A stretch of DNA of 64,000 nucleotides from Adiantum capillus-veneris (lineage: Eukaryota > Streptophyta > Polypodiopsida > Polypodiales > Pteridaceae). The notes beneath the pieces are model-generated. The model worked only from the letters and a program-made list of their open reading frames with translations, was not told where the DNA came from and ran no database searches. The DNA is taken from positions 149,302,793 through 149,366,792 of the forward strand of contig CM043958.1 in NCBI GenBank assembly GCA_014529385.2, read 5' to 3'. The first letter of the stretch is position 1; each line of letters starts with the position of its first letter. Of this stretch, positions 32,501-43,137 are shown in pieces. Both the position numbers and the translations under genes were made by a program.

Positions 32501-33640
32501 AACATGCCTTACTCCGTTTGAAAAGAAGTAGTTGTTAACAGCATCTATTTAAGGTGTTATTGATAATTCCAGGAAGTTAAACATGAAGATAATGCTGTTC
32601 TGATGTCCCGCCTTTAATTTTCTTTCTCCCTCCAAAAAGCATGATGACCTCTAGAAGTGATAATCTGGGAGGAATACATTCTGGTGACCCCTGGTTTTCA
32701 TGTTACTGACAGTGCACTCCTTTTATTGAGCAATGTAGAAAAGAGTTCACTGATAATCATAGGTAAAGATATTATCGAAATGCTTAGTCCATAAAGGATG
32801 TGATATAGATAGTAGCTTTCTTCCGCTTGGAAATTTTTGTATTGTTTTTTGCTTTGGTAAGACATTCGTCATGCATGTTGGTTTTATGCATGTTCTCAAA
32901 TTATTTTTCAAAACATCTCAAATGCATACGTGAAGGGTGAGTCTAGGAAATGCAAAGCCTCATGAAATTGGAAAGACAAAAGATTTTGTATATCTCTATG
33001 AAGAGGTCGTGGAGCATGCATGCAATGTGTGTGTCATTTTAAAGTTGTTTTCTTCTTTTCCTTTAACTTTACTTCAAAGTTTTCTTCTCTTTAGAGTTTC
33101 CTTGCACTATGTATTGAAATAAATTTTTTTGAATGCAATAGGAGATATGATGATCCAAAGCGGCTCTTGCTTTTAGTTTTTTGTGCCAAGCTTATGAACT
33201 GTGTGTGAATGGGAACGATAACCATAGGGCTCTCATATACTCCACAAATAAAGCAGCCCAACCCAACTAAACATGTGAAATAGGAAAAATTCTTGAAAAA
33301 TGACTGATATCCGAATTGGGCTATCACATGAGATGCGTAATTTTTACTACTGCCAACATTTGTGTGAGAAAAAAGGTCCCCTGTGACCTGTTGGTAGCCC
33401 CGTTGGCCTCCCGTGTCTAGTGGCACCTCAATTTGAATCGTCGGAATTCTTTGATGAACCATCAACTGACTCCCTTGCTTCTTCGGAGCTGATTCACTTA
33501 GTTCTTTGGATTTCTCTGATGATTATCATCCAGTACCCTTGGTTCTTTCTTTTCCTTGGAGACTCTTGCCCCGTTCAGGTGGACATTGACTTGTCGGTAG
33601 GATATGTCAATGAGTCGACATGCGTATCAAAATCTTGCTT
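32501..33640. other. AT-rich DNA, intron or intergenic
   Basis: No exon of the PWWP family and no element domain was recognised here. Confidence 0.35.
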
Positions 33641-34290
33641 GGCATGTCCCATAAGTGTTTGGATAGAGTCGGACTTCTCTTGCAGACAATATCGTTTCTC
33701 AGAACGCTCTAAGGTACAAAGAGCGGGATCTTATTTGAAAGGAAACGCTCAGACATGCTGGTCTATTTTGTTGTTGCTCAGAGAAGCATCTAAGAAGTTG
33801 AGAAAATTGAGAATTTTCACTTCTGCATGGTTAACGGAAGAATATGATTTGCGGCTTGGCATCATTTGAGAATGAAAAAAGAAGACACTTTGGATGTAGA
33901 GGTTTTGGGATACCTTTTTGCCCGTGTTTTCGTTTCAAAAGATCACTTGAAGGACGAGATTGAGCGGTTTTGGTGCCGATTGCCAAAAGAGATTCGACAG
34001 TTTTTGTTTGCAGAAAAAATTTGACTCTAGTCGGAGACTTATGGGTCATGCCAAGCAAGGTTTTGGTATGCATGCCAACTCATTGACCTATCCTACGAAC
34101 AAGCTAGGGTCCACCTCAATGGGGCAAGAATTTTCTAAGGAAAAGAAAGAACCAAGGGAACCAGATGATAATTCATCAGAGAGTTTGGGAGAATCAAGGG
34201 AATTAGTTGATAATTCATAAGCGAGTTCCGAAGAAGCAAGGGAATTAGTTGATAGTTCATCAGAGAATTTCGAAGATTCATATTGAGGTG
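33641..34290 (+). pseudogene. Ty3 family F gag fragment F1
   Basis: AGSYLKGNAQTCWSILLLLRE, then IFTSAWLTEEYDL, and after a frameshift ERFWCRLPKEIRQFLF and RRLMGHAKQGF match the minus-strand gag F2 at 35.5-36.1 kb. These are the capsid part of a Ty3 gag. A minisatellite of about 51 bp (SESLGESRELVDNS type, about 34160-34280) follows. No pol is present. Confidence 0.75.
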
Positions 34291-35051
34291 CCTGTCAACA
34301 CGAGGCTACCAACAAGTGACATCGCACAAGAAAAGAAGAGAAAGGTAAGCTAGGTCCATTGGATAATTTGGTCAAGGGCATTTTTTTGTGCTCTAGATGC
34401 AAAGTGGATGGAGGAGGAGAACTTCGCAAATTCTCTTCAGTTTTGAGCTGTACCTTGAGGCTTTTTCAATTATTAGCAGTGCCTATTCTGAAAGTTACCA
34501 ATGAATCGGCATGTTGAATCTGGTGCAGTGCCGACTGCACAAGAGGGGAGCCACTTCACTCCTTTGTCATAGATTGCAAGTCACTAATTTCTCCTTAAGA
34601 TTTTAGAGATACTGACAGACTGACGGAATGACTTTACGAAAATATGTACATTGAATTGGGAATTTCCTAGAATGAACATGCTCTTTCACGTGTATTGAGC
34701 ATGTGTTGGAAAGATGAATTGTTTGCAGCATGTTGTTTGATGAATGATTTGAACTTAGTGCATCTAGACATCTGTTAGAGAGCAACGAGATCTGGATGTG
34801 ACGGCTAAGTGACTGTGAAGTGAATATGATTCTAGGGCATCAAGATTTCTATCTGGATGAGATTGATGTTAGTGCATCAAGAGTTCCAGAAGGATGCGAT
34901 GACTACACAAAGATCTAGGTGCATCAAGAGTTTTGGACTATAGATGAGATGGCTAGATTGAATGATTGAAACACAATGTTTAATGTGAACTAAGTGAATT
35001 GCATGCTTTGTCAGTGTATTGTCTTGTGGGGATGGTCAAGGGCATGGCATG
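34291..35051. other. Unassigned DNA with short recurring GCATCAAGA motifs
   Basis: The phrase 'gcatcaaga(g/t)tt' recurs at about 34838, 34877 and 34920, spaced roughly 40 bp, and similar words (CATCTAGACATCT) lie before it. No gene. Confidence 0.4.
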
Positions 35052-35524
35052 TGTCACAAACTGTTGACATGTCAAGCCACTTAAGAAGATTCCTTTCGGC
35101 ATTTATTTCTGTATTAACAATTGAGCAAAGTACAAATTCCGCGGGTCCTCTCTGCTCAGTGCTCCCGGACAAATCTGGGGGGAAGAGAGGCTCTAGTTAC
35201 AATTTATAGGCCCATGGCCTTCTAAAGCTTTAGCTTCTAAAAACAACTCAGGCCCAAAAGCTAGCGCTCTAGGCAGCCAACGTAAATCACAAAAATGTGT
35301 ACACAATGCCATGTTAGCAACGAGCGTGTTTTGCGGGCGTCCGTACAGCCTGCCACGTCAGCACTCCTCGGCAATTTTCGGACCGTCCGTACAGCTTTGC
35401 CACGTCAGCACTCTTTACGCATCACAAAATAATACCTTGTGTTCTCTAGGCTCCAACGAAAGGGAGCCCCTATTTTCTTGTTAAGCTTGTTCGATTCGAC
35501 ATGCCACGTCATCATTTTGTGACA
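35052..35524 (-). repeat. Family F LTR, 473 bp
   Basis: On the minus strand it starts TGTCACAAAATGATGACGTGG after the purine tract TTCAAGAGGGGGGTA and ends GTTTGTGACA. It contains a block (GAGAGGACCCGCGGAATTTG reversed) shared with the LTR at 42.0-42.3 kb. Confidence 0.7.
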
Positions 35525-35529
35525 TACCC

Positions 35530-36335
35530 CCCTCTTGAAAGAATTGTAATCGCCCTCGATTGCGAAGCCATTGCTTAGCATGTCTCATAAGTCTCTGAAT
35601 AGAGTCAGACTTTTGGTTTAGACAATAGTTTTGAATCTCTTTTGGTAATCCACAACAAAATCGCTCGATTTGTTTCTTAAAAGTAATCTTTTTAAAATAA
35701 GAGGATGATAAGAAGTTATCCCAAAATCTCTGACAATAAGTATTCGAAGTATCTTCCTTGATCATCCGGAGGTGATTCCAAGCAGTAATCACATCACTTT
35801 CAAACTCTTGAGTGAACCAAGAGGAAGTGAAAAGTCGCTTGAACTTCAACCACTTTGTCGATGCTTCCTTTCGTAGCAAGAGAATGGACCACCATATCTG
35901 TGCATTTCCTTTCAGATATGATGCTGCCCTATGAACCTTGGAGTGATTTGAATAGTGCCCTCCAGAATAAGCTATGTCAAACTGTTGAATAAAAGCGAGG
36001 GCCTTGTGGGTATCTCGAAAGCTTGAAAAAGTATCAAACGTAAGTGCTTGTTCACCCTCCTTGAAATCTTTGGTTTTCTTGCTCTTGTCCTTGAGATAGT
36101 CATATTGGTTGACTCTTGTGCAAATGGTTCCTCTTAGAATAAAACATCGCTTTATTGAAGTCCGAACTCTCAGAAGAGGATGAAGTCTCCTTCGAGCTAT
36201 CTAAATATTTTCGAGATCTTCGGTGGGATCTGCTTTTCTTGGCCTTCTCGTTCTTTTTGTATCTTTGGATCTTTCATCGTTCTCGCCCTTTGGTCCTCAT
36301 CACTAGAATAAAAAGAGTCCAGATGGTTCGACTAT
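35530..36335 (-). pseudogene. Ty3 family F gag fragment F2
   Basis: Read from about 36335: a charged RS-like start (KSRSHRRSRKYLDSSKETSS), then ALAFIQQFDIAYSGGHYSNH and ASYLKGNAQIWWSILLL. The open frame 35879-35481 then has RLFTSSWFTQEFESDVITAW, CQRFWDNFLSSSYFKK, ERFCCGLPKEIQNYC and RLMRHAKQW. The frame then runs straight into the polypurine tract and LTR. All of pol is missing, so this is a gag-only element or its remnant. Confidence 0.8.
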
Positions 36336-36339
36336 AGAC

Positions 36340-37046
36340 ACCACATATCCTATTGGGTAGGACACTTGCAGATCTATTGGCACTTCTTTTTCGACAAGGA
36401 GCTGTTTTCAAACTTACTTTGGGACCTTCACGCAATATCTTCACCATGTATCGGCGGAGTACAACAATTTACTACTTTGCTCGTGACGACACTTTACCAT
36501 GGAGATTTCTTGGCGATCGAGACACCCAGACTGCTACTACACTCTCGGAGTTCGCCGGAGTATTGTCCTTCAGTGGACATTGCAGCAGACATCTTCATCA
36601 TTTGCCTCACATCTTCGGCTTCATGCGGTTTGTTCAGCATCCGATGCTGAGAGGGGGTGTTAGACTTACACCACTCTGTTGCTTCACATAGGTCTAGGGC
36701 ATACTTGTATGGCTAGTATGTCTCCGGGCTGGCCACCCATAGGCTAGGTTGTACCTTGTCCGACCGCTCGAGTTTGGGCCCGGCCACCCACCTTGTCCGA
36801 GTGCCCACATATATTTCCATATATCATTTTCTTGTTGGGTTGTGGGGGATTTTTCCAGGCATGCCCTACCTCCCCTTAGGCACCTATTTATGGGGCCAGA
36901 GTGACCACTTCCACAGCTCTCATCACACAAAGATCATATTGATTGTGTACTGAGGGTCTTCTGCTCATGGTAGTCATGGAGGGTTGAACCCCCCCTCATG
37001 GTAATCATGGGGGGCTGATCCCCCCCTCTTCACCATATCTTGCGTT

Positions 37047-37050
<4 letters not shown>
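36340..37050. other. Possible LTR start and short tandem repeats
   Basis: GAGAGGGGGTGTTAGACTTACACC at about 36650-36673 looks like a polypurine tract plus LTR start, but no partner was found. At 36967-37027 a 31-bp unit (TCATGGTAGTCATGGAGGG) occurs twice. No coding region. Confidence 0.35.

Positions 37051-37093
<43 letters not shown>
37051..37093. repeat. (CT)n microsatellite, left flank of B-I
   Basis: An uninterrupted CT run ending exactly at the LTR start. The same repeat resumes at 41115 after the element. Confidence 0.9.
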
Positions 37094-37098
<5 letters not shown>

Positions 37099-37702
37099 CA
37101 AACTGCTTACGAGTCAAAGCCTAAAGAATGGAGCCAACTTACAGATGCCGGCCGAGGGGCCTAAACCCTAAGAAGAACAAGTGATAGAAGAAGTCCTACC
37201 AACTTATGGGGACCTTGTCCGATGGGGCCCCAAGTGACAAAGGATTAAAATAAAGCAAGACCCAAAAAACACGCAAAAATTGATGACATGGTAGATTTTC
37301 AAAACTTGCGTTGGCATGATGACGTGGCAGCTGTACGGATTCCGTGATTTACAATGGCAGCTTTTTTGGCTTTGTTTTTGGACCATATGCTTTTGAGTTT
37401 GAAGGCTTTTCAGTGTAAACTGCTTTTGGGGCCTAGGGCCTTTAAATATGAGGTTAGGACTCATTCTCTGGCATGCTTCCTGGCGAAGGTGCAAAGTCTC
37501 GAGTTCCGGCTTGTATTGTGTTGATGCAATATAAAGAAATACCGAAAGGGGCGCCAACGTTTGGGGCCAATACTCTCTGGGGTGGAATTCTGCCACACTG
37601 TGTCGCGTGTCGTCTCTCTATTTCAGTTGAGTTGTTATTGAAGTGCTAAAAGTCTGTTCAGTCTGTTCTTTTCTATTGGCACGTGGGGCCCGTCTTGTGA
37701 CA
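37094..37702 (+). repeat. B-I 5' LTR
   Basis: It starts TGTAACAAACTGCTTACG and ends CGTCTTGTGACA, one base before the primer-binding site. CCTTTAAATATGAGG at about 37439 is a TATA-like block kept in all B LTRs. AAGAAATACCGAAAGGGGCG is shared with family C/D/F LTR ends. Confidence 0.92.
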
Positions 37703-37903
37703 GTGGTATCAAAGCATCAGGCGTGTGCTTTTCTGAAAGCATACCGGTCCTACAAAGTGATGATAGATTTTATTCGAGGTATCTTCGCCCTACAACCCGG
37801 ACTTATTAGCCACTCCCACCCTTACTTCATCGCGCATCAGGCGCGCTCCTGTCTTCACCGCTCATGTCTTACAGGGCATAAGCCATAAAGAACCCAAGGC
37901 TTG

Positions 37904-39054
37904 GAATTCATGGATTCAACAGAATGTTTGCAGTTTTTGCTCAACGAACTCCACGACATTCTTTCGCGGCATCCTCAGCACAATCTTTCATGTTACCCCC
38001 TCTGATGCCCCAGGTGGTACCTCCTCCTCCGGCACCAGAAAGTACGAGAGCTTCCAACCGGCAACCTTCTCAGCTGTCTGTCCTGATCGGGGGAGTCTTC
38101 AAGAATATGGTGCAGCCATATGACCTTGATCCAGTGCAACCGCCATTGCCCCCACCTCCACCACCACCGCCACTGGGCTACAATGGTTGGAGCCCATATG
38201 GATACCCTTATTATCCATACCCGGGATATGCGCCAAACCAACCCAAAGATTTCAAAAATGGTGGCACGACAGTCAAATTTTTCACTTTTTCCGGGGTGAA
38301 AGACCGCAAGAAAGCATTGGAGTTCCTACAACAATTTGACAACATCTATGCTTTAGGGAACTATACAGAAGAATCCAAGATTTCTCGAGCAACGGGATTT
38401 CTTAAAGATAATGCTATGCAATGGTGGAGTTCAATCACGACACAACCGCATGCTCCAAGGACCTGGCAAGCTTTCAAGACAGTTTTTGCACGTAGTTACA
38501 TGACTTCTATGTTTGAAGTCCGGATTTTGGTAGAGTGGGGCAACTTGAAAATGCTTGCCATTGAAACCATGGACGAATATAACCAAAGGTTTCTCGACGT
38601 GTACCTTCCGGTGTCCTTTAGATCTGTTCCCTTGGAGGCCCAATGCGAGCGATACACCATTGGACTACCATCACCATTGTAGGAATATTGTCTATCCAAG
38701 CAAGTCTCTACCATGCAAGAACTTATGGACCATGCTGCGATCGGCTACAAATTGATGAAGGGAAAGCTAGAGTTTACCCCAGAAGAATCTCCGGCCACTA
38801 ACCACAACTCTCGGCAACAACGAACAAATTCTCAAGAGTCTTGTGAAAATCAACCGCAAAGGCCTCGTTTGACGCCTCAACAACGAGACACCTCACTACA
38901 AGAAGGCCGATGCTTTGGATGCTTTCAAACAGGGCATAATCATTCTAATTGTCCCAAACACATTGATAGACCAGAGGAGCCGACGCTCGCACCAACGGTT
39001 GACAGAACCCCAACGCCACCTCTACTAAGAGAGCTAGACCCGCTATTGGACTAG
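37904..39054 (+). pseudogene. B-I gag with one in-frame amber stop
   Basis: The frame holds a proline-rich segment (PPLPPPPPPPPLGYNGW) and the capsid part (VKFFTFSGVKDRKKALEFLQ, MQWWSSITTQPHAPRTWQAF, VEWGNLKMLAIETMDEYNQR). TAG at 38680-38682 interrupts, and the same frame continues EYCLSKQVSTMQELMDHAA to the knuckle CFGCFQTGHNHSNCP (about 38911-38955), ending LLD*. Apart from this stop the frame is intact. It could be a true mutation or, less likely, programmed readthrough. Confidence 0.85.
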
Positions 39055-39484
39055 TTCCTGATATTTATGGCATACGCCTTGAGAGTACAAATGAATTGTG
39101 TCGAGCATATGGCAAAGTCAATGGCTTCAAAGCCCTTATTTTCTTTGACCCGAGAGCTACAGAGAACTTCATCCATCCAGAATTCTTAAAGCAGATGCAC
39201 TTTGATTATGATGCAGAGGGTGGAGAAATTGAAGCTGAGCTAGCCACAAGGCAAACTCAGAAAGTAGTACCGCTCATTGGTGCTCTTCCAGTGACTATTT
39301 AAGATTATCATGGAAAAGCTGATTTCCACATCATGAAGTTGGGCAATTGTGACGTTCTATTAGGCATGCCTTGGCATGACAAGAATGATGCGACTCTCCA
39401 AATCCGGAACCGAACAATCACCGTGATGCAGAAGGGCAAGCCAGTTGTCCTCAAAGTTCGGTTGTCCGAACAAAATCCTGAATG
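39020..39484 (+). pseudogene. B-I protease relic
   Basis: One base out of frame with gag: ARPAIGLVPDIYGIRLESTN, then LCRAYGKVNGFKALIFF and DPRATENF. The catalytic DPG of family D is DPR here, so the enzyme is probably inactive. A TAA at about 39301 interrupts; it continues CDVLLGMPWHDKNDATLQIR and ends at LSEQNPE*. RT would follow in an autonomous element, but the DNA turns non-coding. Confidence 0.8.
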
Positions 39485-40470
39485 AACTCTCTAGTTGTTT
39501 TATAGTTAGATACTTTTGAACTTTGTTTGAGAAACTATTGTTTGAAACTTTGTTTGAAATGGATGGTATCTGTTTTGAACCTGTCTTGGTGCTGATTTGA
39601 AATGTTCGACTCTAGTTTTAATACTGGTTTCATTGATTGGTGATTTTAAGTGGAGAAGTGAGAAATATTGCTTGGGGAGCGTTCCCTTGTATGCTAGAAA
39701 ACCTCCGAACGACGCAGGCCGATGCCCGGGGAGCGTTCCCTTGTATGCTAGAAAACCTCCGAACGACGCAGGCCGATGCCTAGGGAGCATTTGGTTGTAT
39801 GCTTGTAAAATAATTGTTGTGAGACTCCCGGCGCGGACCTGGATGGTTATGCGGGAGATATATTAAGAAGTTTGAGCACTTGTTACTCTCAACACCTCCA
39901 AACGACGCAGGTTGCGGTCTGGGGGGCGTTTGGTTGTAAAAGGCCTCTTTATCTTCGGGCCCGGACCTTTTTAGGTTATGCAGGAGGAGTGATGAGGGAG
40001 TCGTTGAATATTTCCTGGCCCGGACCTTGTTAGGTTATGCGGGAGGAGTGTTCATCGGCGGCTTTACGTTTCTATGTCTTGTAACATGCATATGTAAGCA
40101 TTTGTGTTGCATTGTGATGTGCCAACTACTGAATATTCCTGATCGGATGAGATTGCCTGGGTATGTAACTTTAATGCATCAAGACACCCATGGAAGATTA
40201 GTACGGTTTGGGTGTGATGGCTAATTTTACTACGCCGGAATATCAAGAGTTCCGATCTGGACGAAAGGAAAAGCTAACTCCTTGATCAAAAGAGCAGAAA
40301 GGAGAAGCTAACTCCTTGATCAAAAGAGCCGAAAGGAGAAGCTAACTCCTTAATAAAAAGAGCAAACTGATTGTCCCTCGGAATGTCCCTCGAAAATTTT
40401 TGAGCTAACTTGAGTTGTTTTGCAGATATGCTGTAATCGCGGACGATTACTCTCTTTCAACAAGGGGAGA
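39485..40470 (+). other. B-I non-coding tail with tandem repeats
   Basis: A 54-bp unit (GGGGAGCGTTCCCTTGTATG...) occurs twice plus a partial at about 39677-39800. A 34-bp hairpin unit occurs three times at 40263-40364. TCCCTCGGAATGTCCCTCG precedes the polypurine tract. Confidence 0.8.
40263..40364. repeat. 34-bp hairpin unit, three copies
   Basis: The unit GAAAGGAGAAGCTAACTCCTTGATCAAAAGAGC contains AAGGAG...CTCCTT, a 6-bp stem with a 7-base loop, plus TGATCA. B-II has six copies at the same place. Confidence 0.9.
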
Positions 40471-41114
40471 TGTAACAAACTGCTGACGTGTCAAAGCCTA
40501 AAGAATGGAGCCAACTTACAGATGCCGGCCGAGGGGCCTAAACCCTAAGAAGAACAAGTAACAAAAGAAGAAGTCCTACCAACTTATGGGGACCCTGTCC
40601 GATGGGATCCCAAGTGACATAAAGGATTAAAATAAAGAAGGAACCCAAAACACACAAAAATTGATGATGTGGTAGATTTTCAAAAATTGCACTGGCATGA
40701 TGCAGTTGTACGGATTTCCGCGTTTGGCGTTGGCTGATGACGTGGCAGCTATACGGATTTCCGTGATTTACGCTGGCAGCTTTTTGGCTTTGCTTTTGGA
40801 CTAGATGCTTTTGAGTTTTGAAGGCTTTTCACTATAAACTGCTTTTGGAGCCTAGGGCCTTTAAATATGAGGTTAGGGCTCATTCTCTGGCATGCTTCTT
40901 GGTGAAGGTGCACAGTCTCGAGTACCGGCTTGTACCGTGTTGATGCAATATAAAGAAATACCGCAAGGGGCGCCAACGTTTGGGGCCAATACTGGGTGGA
41001 ATTCCGCCACTTCGTGTCGCTTGTCGTCTCTCTATTTCAGTTCAGTTGTTATTGAAGTGCTAAAAGTCTGTTCAGTCTGTTCTTTTCTATTGGCACTTGG
41101 GGCCCGTCTTGTGA
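40471..41114 (+). repeat. B-I 3' LTR
   Basis: It starts TGTAACAAACTGCTGACGTG and ends CCGTCTTGTGA, where the final CA seems replaced by the CT microsatellite. Confidence 0.9.
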
Positions 41115-41118
41115 CTCT

Positions 41119-41151
<33 letters not shown>
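41115..41151. repeat. (CT)n(CG)n microsatellite, right flank of B-I
   Basis: A CT run 41115-41140 followed by CGCGCGCGCGC. It continues the repeat interrupted at 37093. Confidence 0.9.
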
Positions 41152-41456
41152 TTTCGCACACGCACACTCTCACAAAGCTTTCTTCAAAGTTGACTTCAAA
41201 GATGAATCGATGGCCGTACGCCTTCGAGAATGCATCTCATCAATCGGGTGCCGGTTCAAAGATTTCACATATTGGGGATCTTTAGAATATTTGAGCATCT
41301 ATCTAGCACAAGCATCACCTGCTGTTGACGTTGCATCTCCATTTGTTCATACTCCGTGGGCTGGGGTGGCCTTTACTCTTCTTCTGAATCTATAGAAGGT
41401 GGTCGTCGTCCGTTTGAATCTTTCGTGTTTTCTCCCGACTTGGAGTTGTGAGGTGG
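41152..41456. other. Unassigned flank with an open frame
   Basis: The plus frame to 41393 reads FFKVDFKDESMAVRLRECIS and RFKDFTYWGSLEYLSIYLAQ. It is coding-like in feel but without recognised homology, and it may be a gag N-terminal remnant. Confidence 0.3.
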
Positions 41457-41464
41457 GTTGTTCT

Positions 41465-41915
41465 CAAGGTTGCATAGGTACTTACAGTACAGCCGTACAA
41501 TACAGATCCGTATGTATGGAAAGGGATCCGTACGGATCTTTTTTCCAAAGAAAAAAATCGTGCATTGTGAGGTTTGCAGAAATTATTAGAGTCAGGACTT
41601 CATACTTCAGTATTGGACTATCATTATGTACTTTTTTTAATGCTCTTAGTTTTATGAGACCATGACATAAGACATTTGACATCGTTTGGCTGTAGACATT
41701 GATTAGCTTTGTGTTTTCACTGTTTGGTTAGAGTCGTGGACTCTAGCCTTTATTTGAAGCCTTGGTGAATGCATAAGTAAAGGTACGAAGTACTCTCAAT
41801 TTTAGGCTTTTTGAAAAAAAGGACGGATTTTTACGTACCTAAAAACTCAATCCATTTTGTACCACGTATCTTACGTACCGAATATGTACCAAACACTACG
41901 TATCTAGCTACCTTG
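41465..41915. mobile_element. hAT-like non-autonomous DNA transposon (451 bp)
   Basis: Ends are CAAGGTTGCATAGGTAC and the reverse complement of CAAGGTAGCTAGATACG, about 20-bp imperfect terminal inverted repeats. Perfect 8-bp direct repeats GTTGTTCT flank it (41457-41464 and 41916-41923). An 8-bp duplication with CAAGG ends is the hAT signature. The inside has many GTAC palindromes, including GATCCGTACGGATC at about 41526, and no transposase. Confidence 0.9.
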
Positions 41916-42018
41916 GTTGTTCTGGTTTTTGTGGGATTTGTCAACTGAATCCATGTGTGTCGCGATAGAATGCATCAGATTCTCCTTGGAAGGAAAATCG
42001 ATCGAGTGTTGATACCAT

Positions 42019-42320
42019 TGTAACAGAGTTGGACACCCCAAGTCGCGAATCCGTCACAACACACGAGAAATCACTTAAATTTACTTCACACTTCAATAGA
42101 TTCGACACGGCCCGGCGTAGATGTGCCCATAGGTATTGGCCCCAAAGTTTGGCTCTCCTTTCGATATTTATTTTTGTATTAACAATTGAGTTAAGTACAA
42201 ATTCCGCGGGTCCTCTCTGCTCAGTGCTCCCAAGCAAATTTGAGGGGGAAGAGAGGCCCATGTCACGGGGACATGGCAGCTGTTAACTATGTCACGAGGA
42301 CGTGGCAATTGCTAACCTTA
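42019..42320 (-). repeat. Family F-like LTR fragment
   Basis: On the minus strand it ends ...ACTCTGTTACA, followed by A and TGGTATCAAC, a primer-binding site. It shares TTAACAATTGAG..AAGTACAAATTCCGCGGGTCC (in parts) with the F LTR at 35.1 kb. A 31-bp duplication ATGTCACG(G/A)GGAC(A/G)TGGCA lies at about 42258-42318. The start of the LTR is uncertain. Confidence 0.6.
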
Positions 42321-42639
42321 GTTGTTGGTTTCTTTCCAATGATTTTTGTTTTATTTTTGAGACCCTCTTTTTGAAGTAGCAAATGGTCGGACATTGTATG
42401 GCGAACGTGAACGGTAGTTTCACCCGCAGGCGGGAAGTGGTCGGCACTGGAATTCGTATAGTAAGAGGATGTCTAAGCTCAGAGCAAGATCATTTAGGTC
42501 CCCCCGTCGCACTTAGCAAGTTGGTGGATACTAGGAAGTGAACTCAATAAAGGCATAAAGTCAAGGTGGGACTACCAACAGAAAGTATCCGACAGTTGGG
42601 CCACATTGCACCTTGGGAATCAGGCCCTACTGGCAGAGG
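42321..42639. other. Unassigned, possibly further LTR sequence
   Basis: No coding signal. It may be diverged U3 of the D1 LTR. Confidence 0.3.
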
Positions 42640-43087
42640 ACAGCTAGGGGACTGTTTGGGGCTGAAAACAGGGCAAAAACCAGTAAATAGAGCGTGCTGA
42701 ATTTACTGTTTTTGGGCAGGAATCAAAGGGTATACGCCAGTGGTGGTGAGTTCCAGTAGGGGATTTGGTTTCGCGCAAGTTTTGGGGCTGTTATGTTGCC
42801 GAAAGTTGGCCAAATCAGGTAGTATCTAGCGGGATACAGGTAAAGGATGCCGAGGGCTCTACTTTGTAAATTTACCCTCTCAAAGTTTAAAGAAATACCG
42901 AAAGGGGCGCCAATTTTGGGGCCTACAGGTTGTCGGCGTCTGCTCAGGGCATTCTAGCTTCCGAGCCGTGTGTGTATTCAAGTGTTAATTCCGGTCATAG
43001 GTTTCCTTTACACGTTCTCTCTATGTGTGTCTAAAGTAAAGAATTTTGGGTGAAAGCCAAAGCCTACCCCCCTACGGGCCGGTTTCA
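42640..43087 (+). repeat. D1 5' LTR (right part)
   Basis: GGGGCTGAAAACAGGGC, AAGAAATACCGAAAGGGGCG, CTTCCGAGCCGTGTGTG and the end GGGCCGGTTTCA match the D LTRs at 52.4-53.6 kb (-) and 59.8-60.9 kb (+). The left end is not resolved. Confidence 0.75.
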
Positions 43088-43137
43088 AGGTTGTGTTGCC
43101 GGGACATCAATGACTTTTTCCTCAAAGGTGAGCCTCG

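Larger units (their letters stand above)
37094..41114 (+). mobile_element. B-I: non-autonomous Ty3-type LTR element (gag-protease only)
   Basis: The element has two LTRs (37094-37702 and 40471-41114), a primer-binding site TGGTATCAAAGC at 37704 and a polypurine tract CAACAAGGGGAGA at 40458-40470. Both flanks are CT microsatellite (target CTCTC). The 2.77-kb inside encodes gag and a protease relic but no RT, RNase H or integrase. This matches the TR-GAG class of plant non-autonomous elements. Gag and protease resemble family D, the likely source of enzymes. Confidence 0.9.

Noticed and set aside
36650-36673. LTR start TGTTAGACTTACACC after a G-rich stretch
   Set aside because: No second LTR, primer-binding site or coding region could be paired with it.
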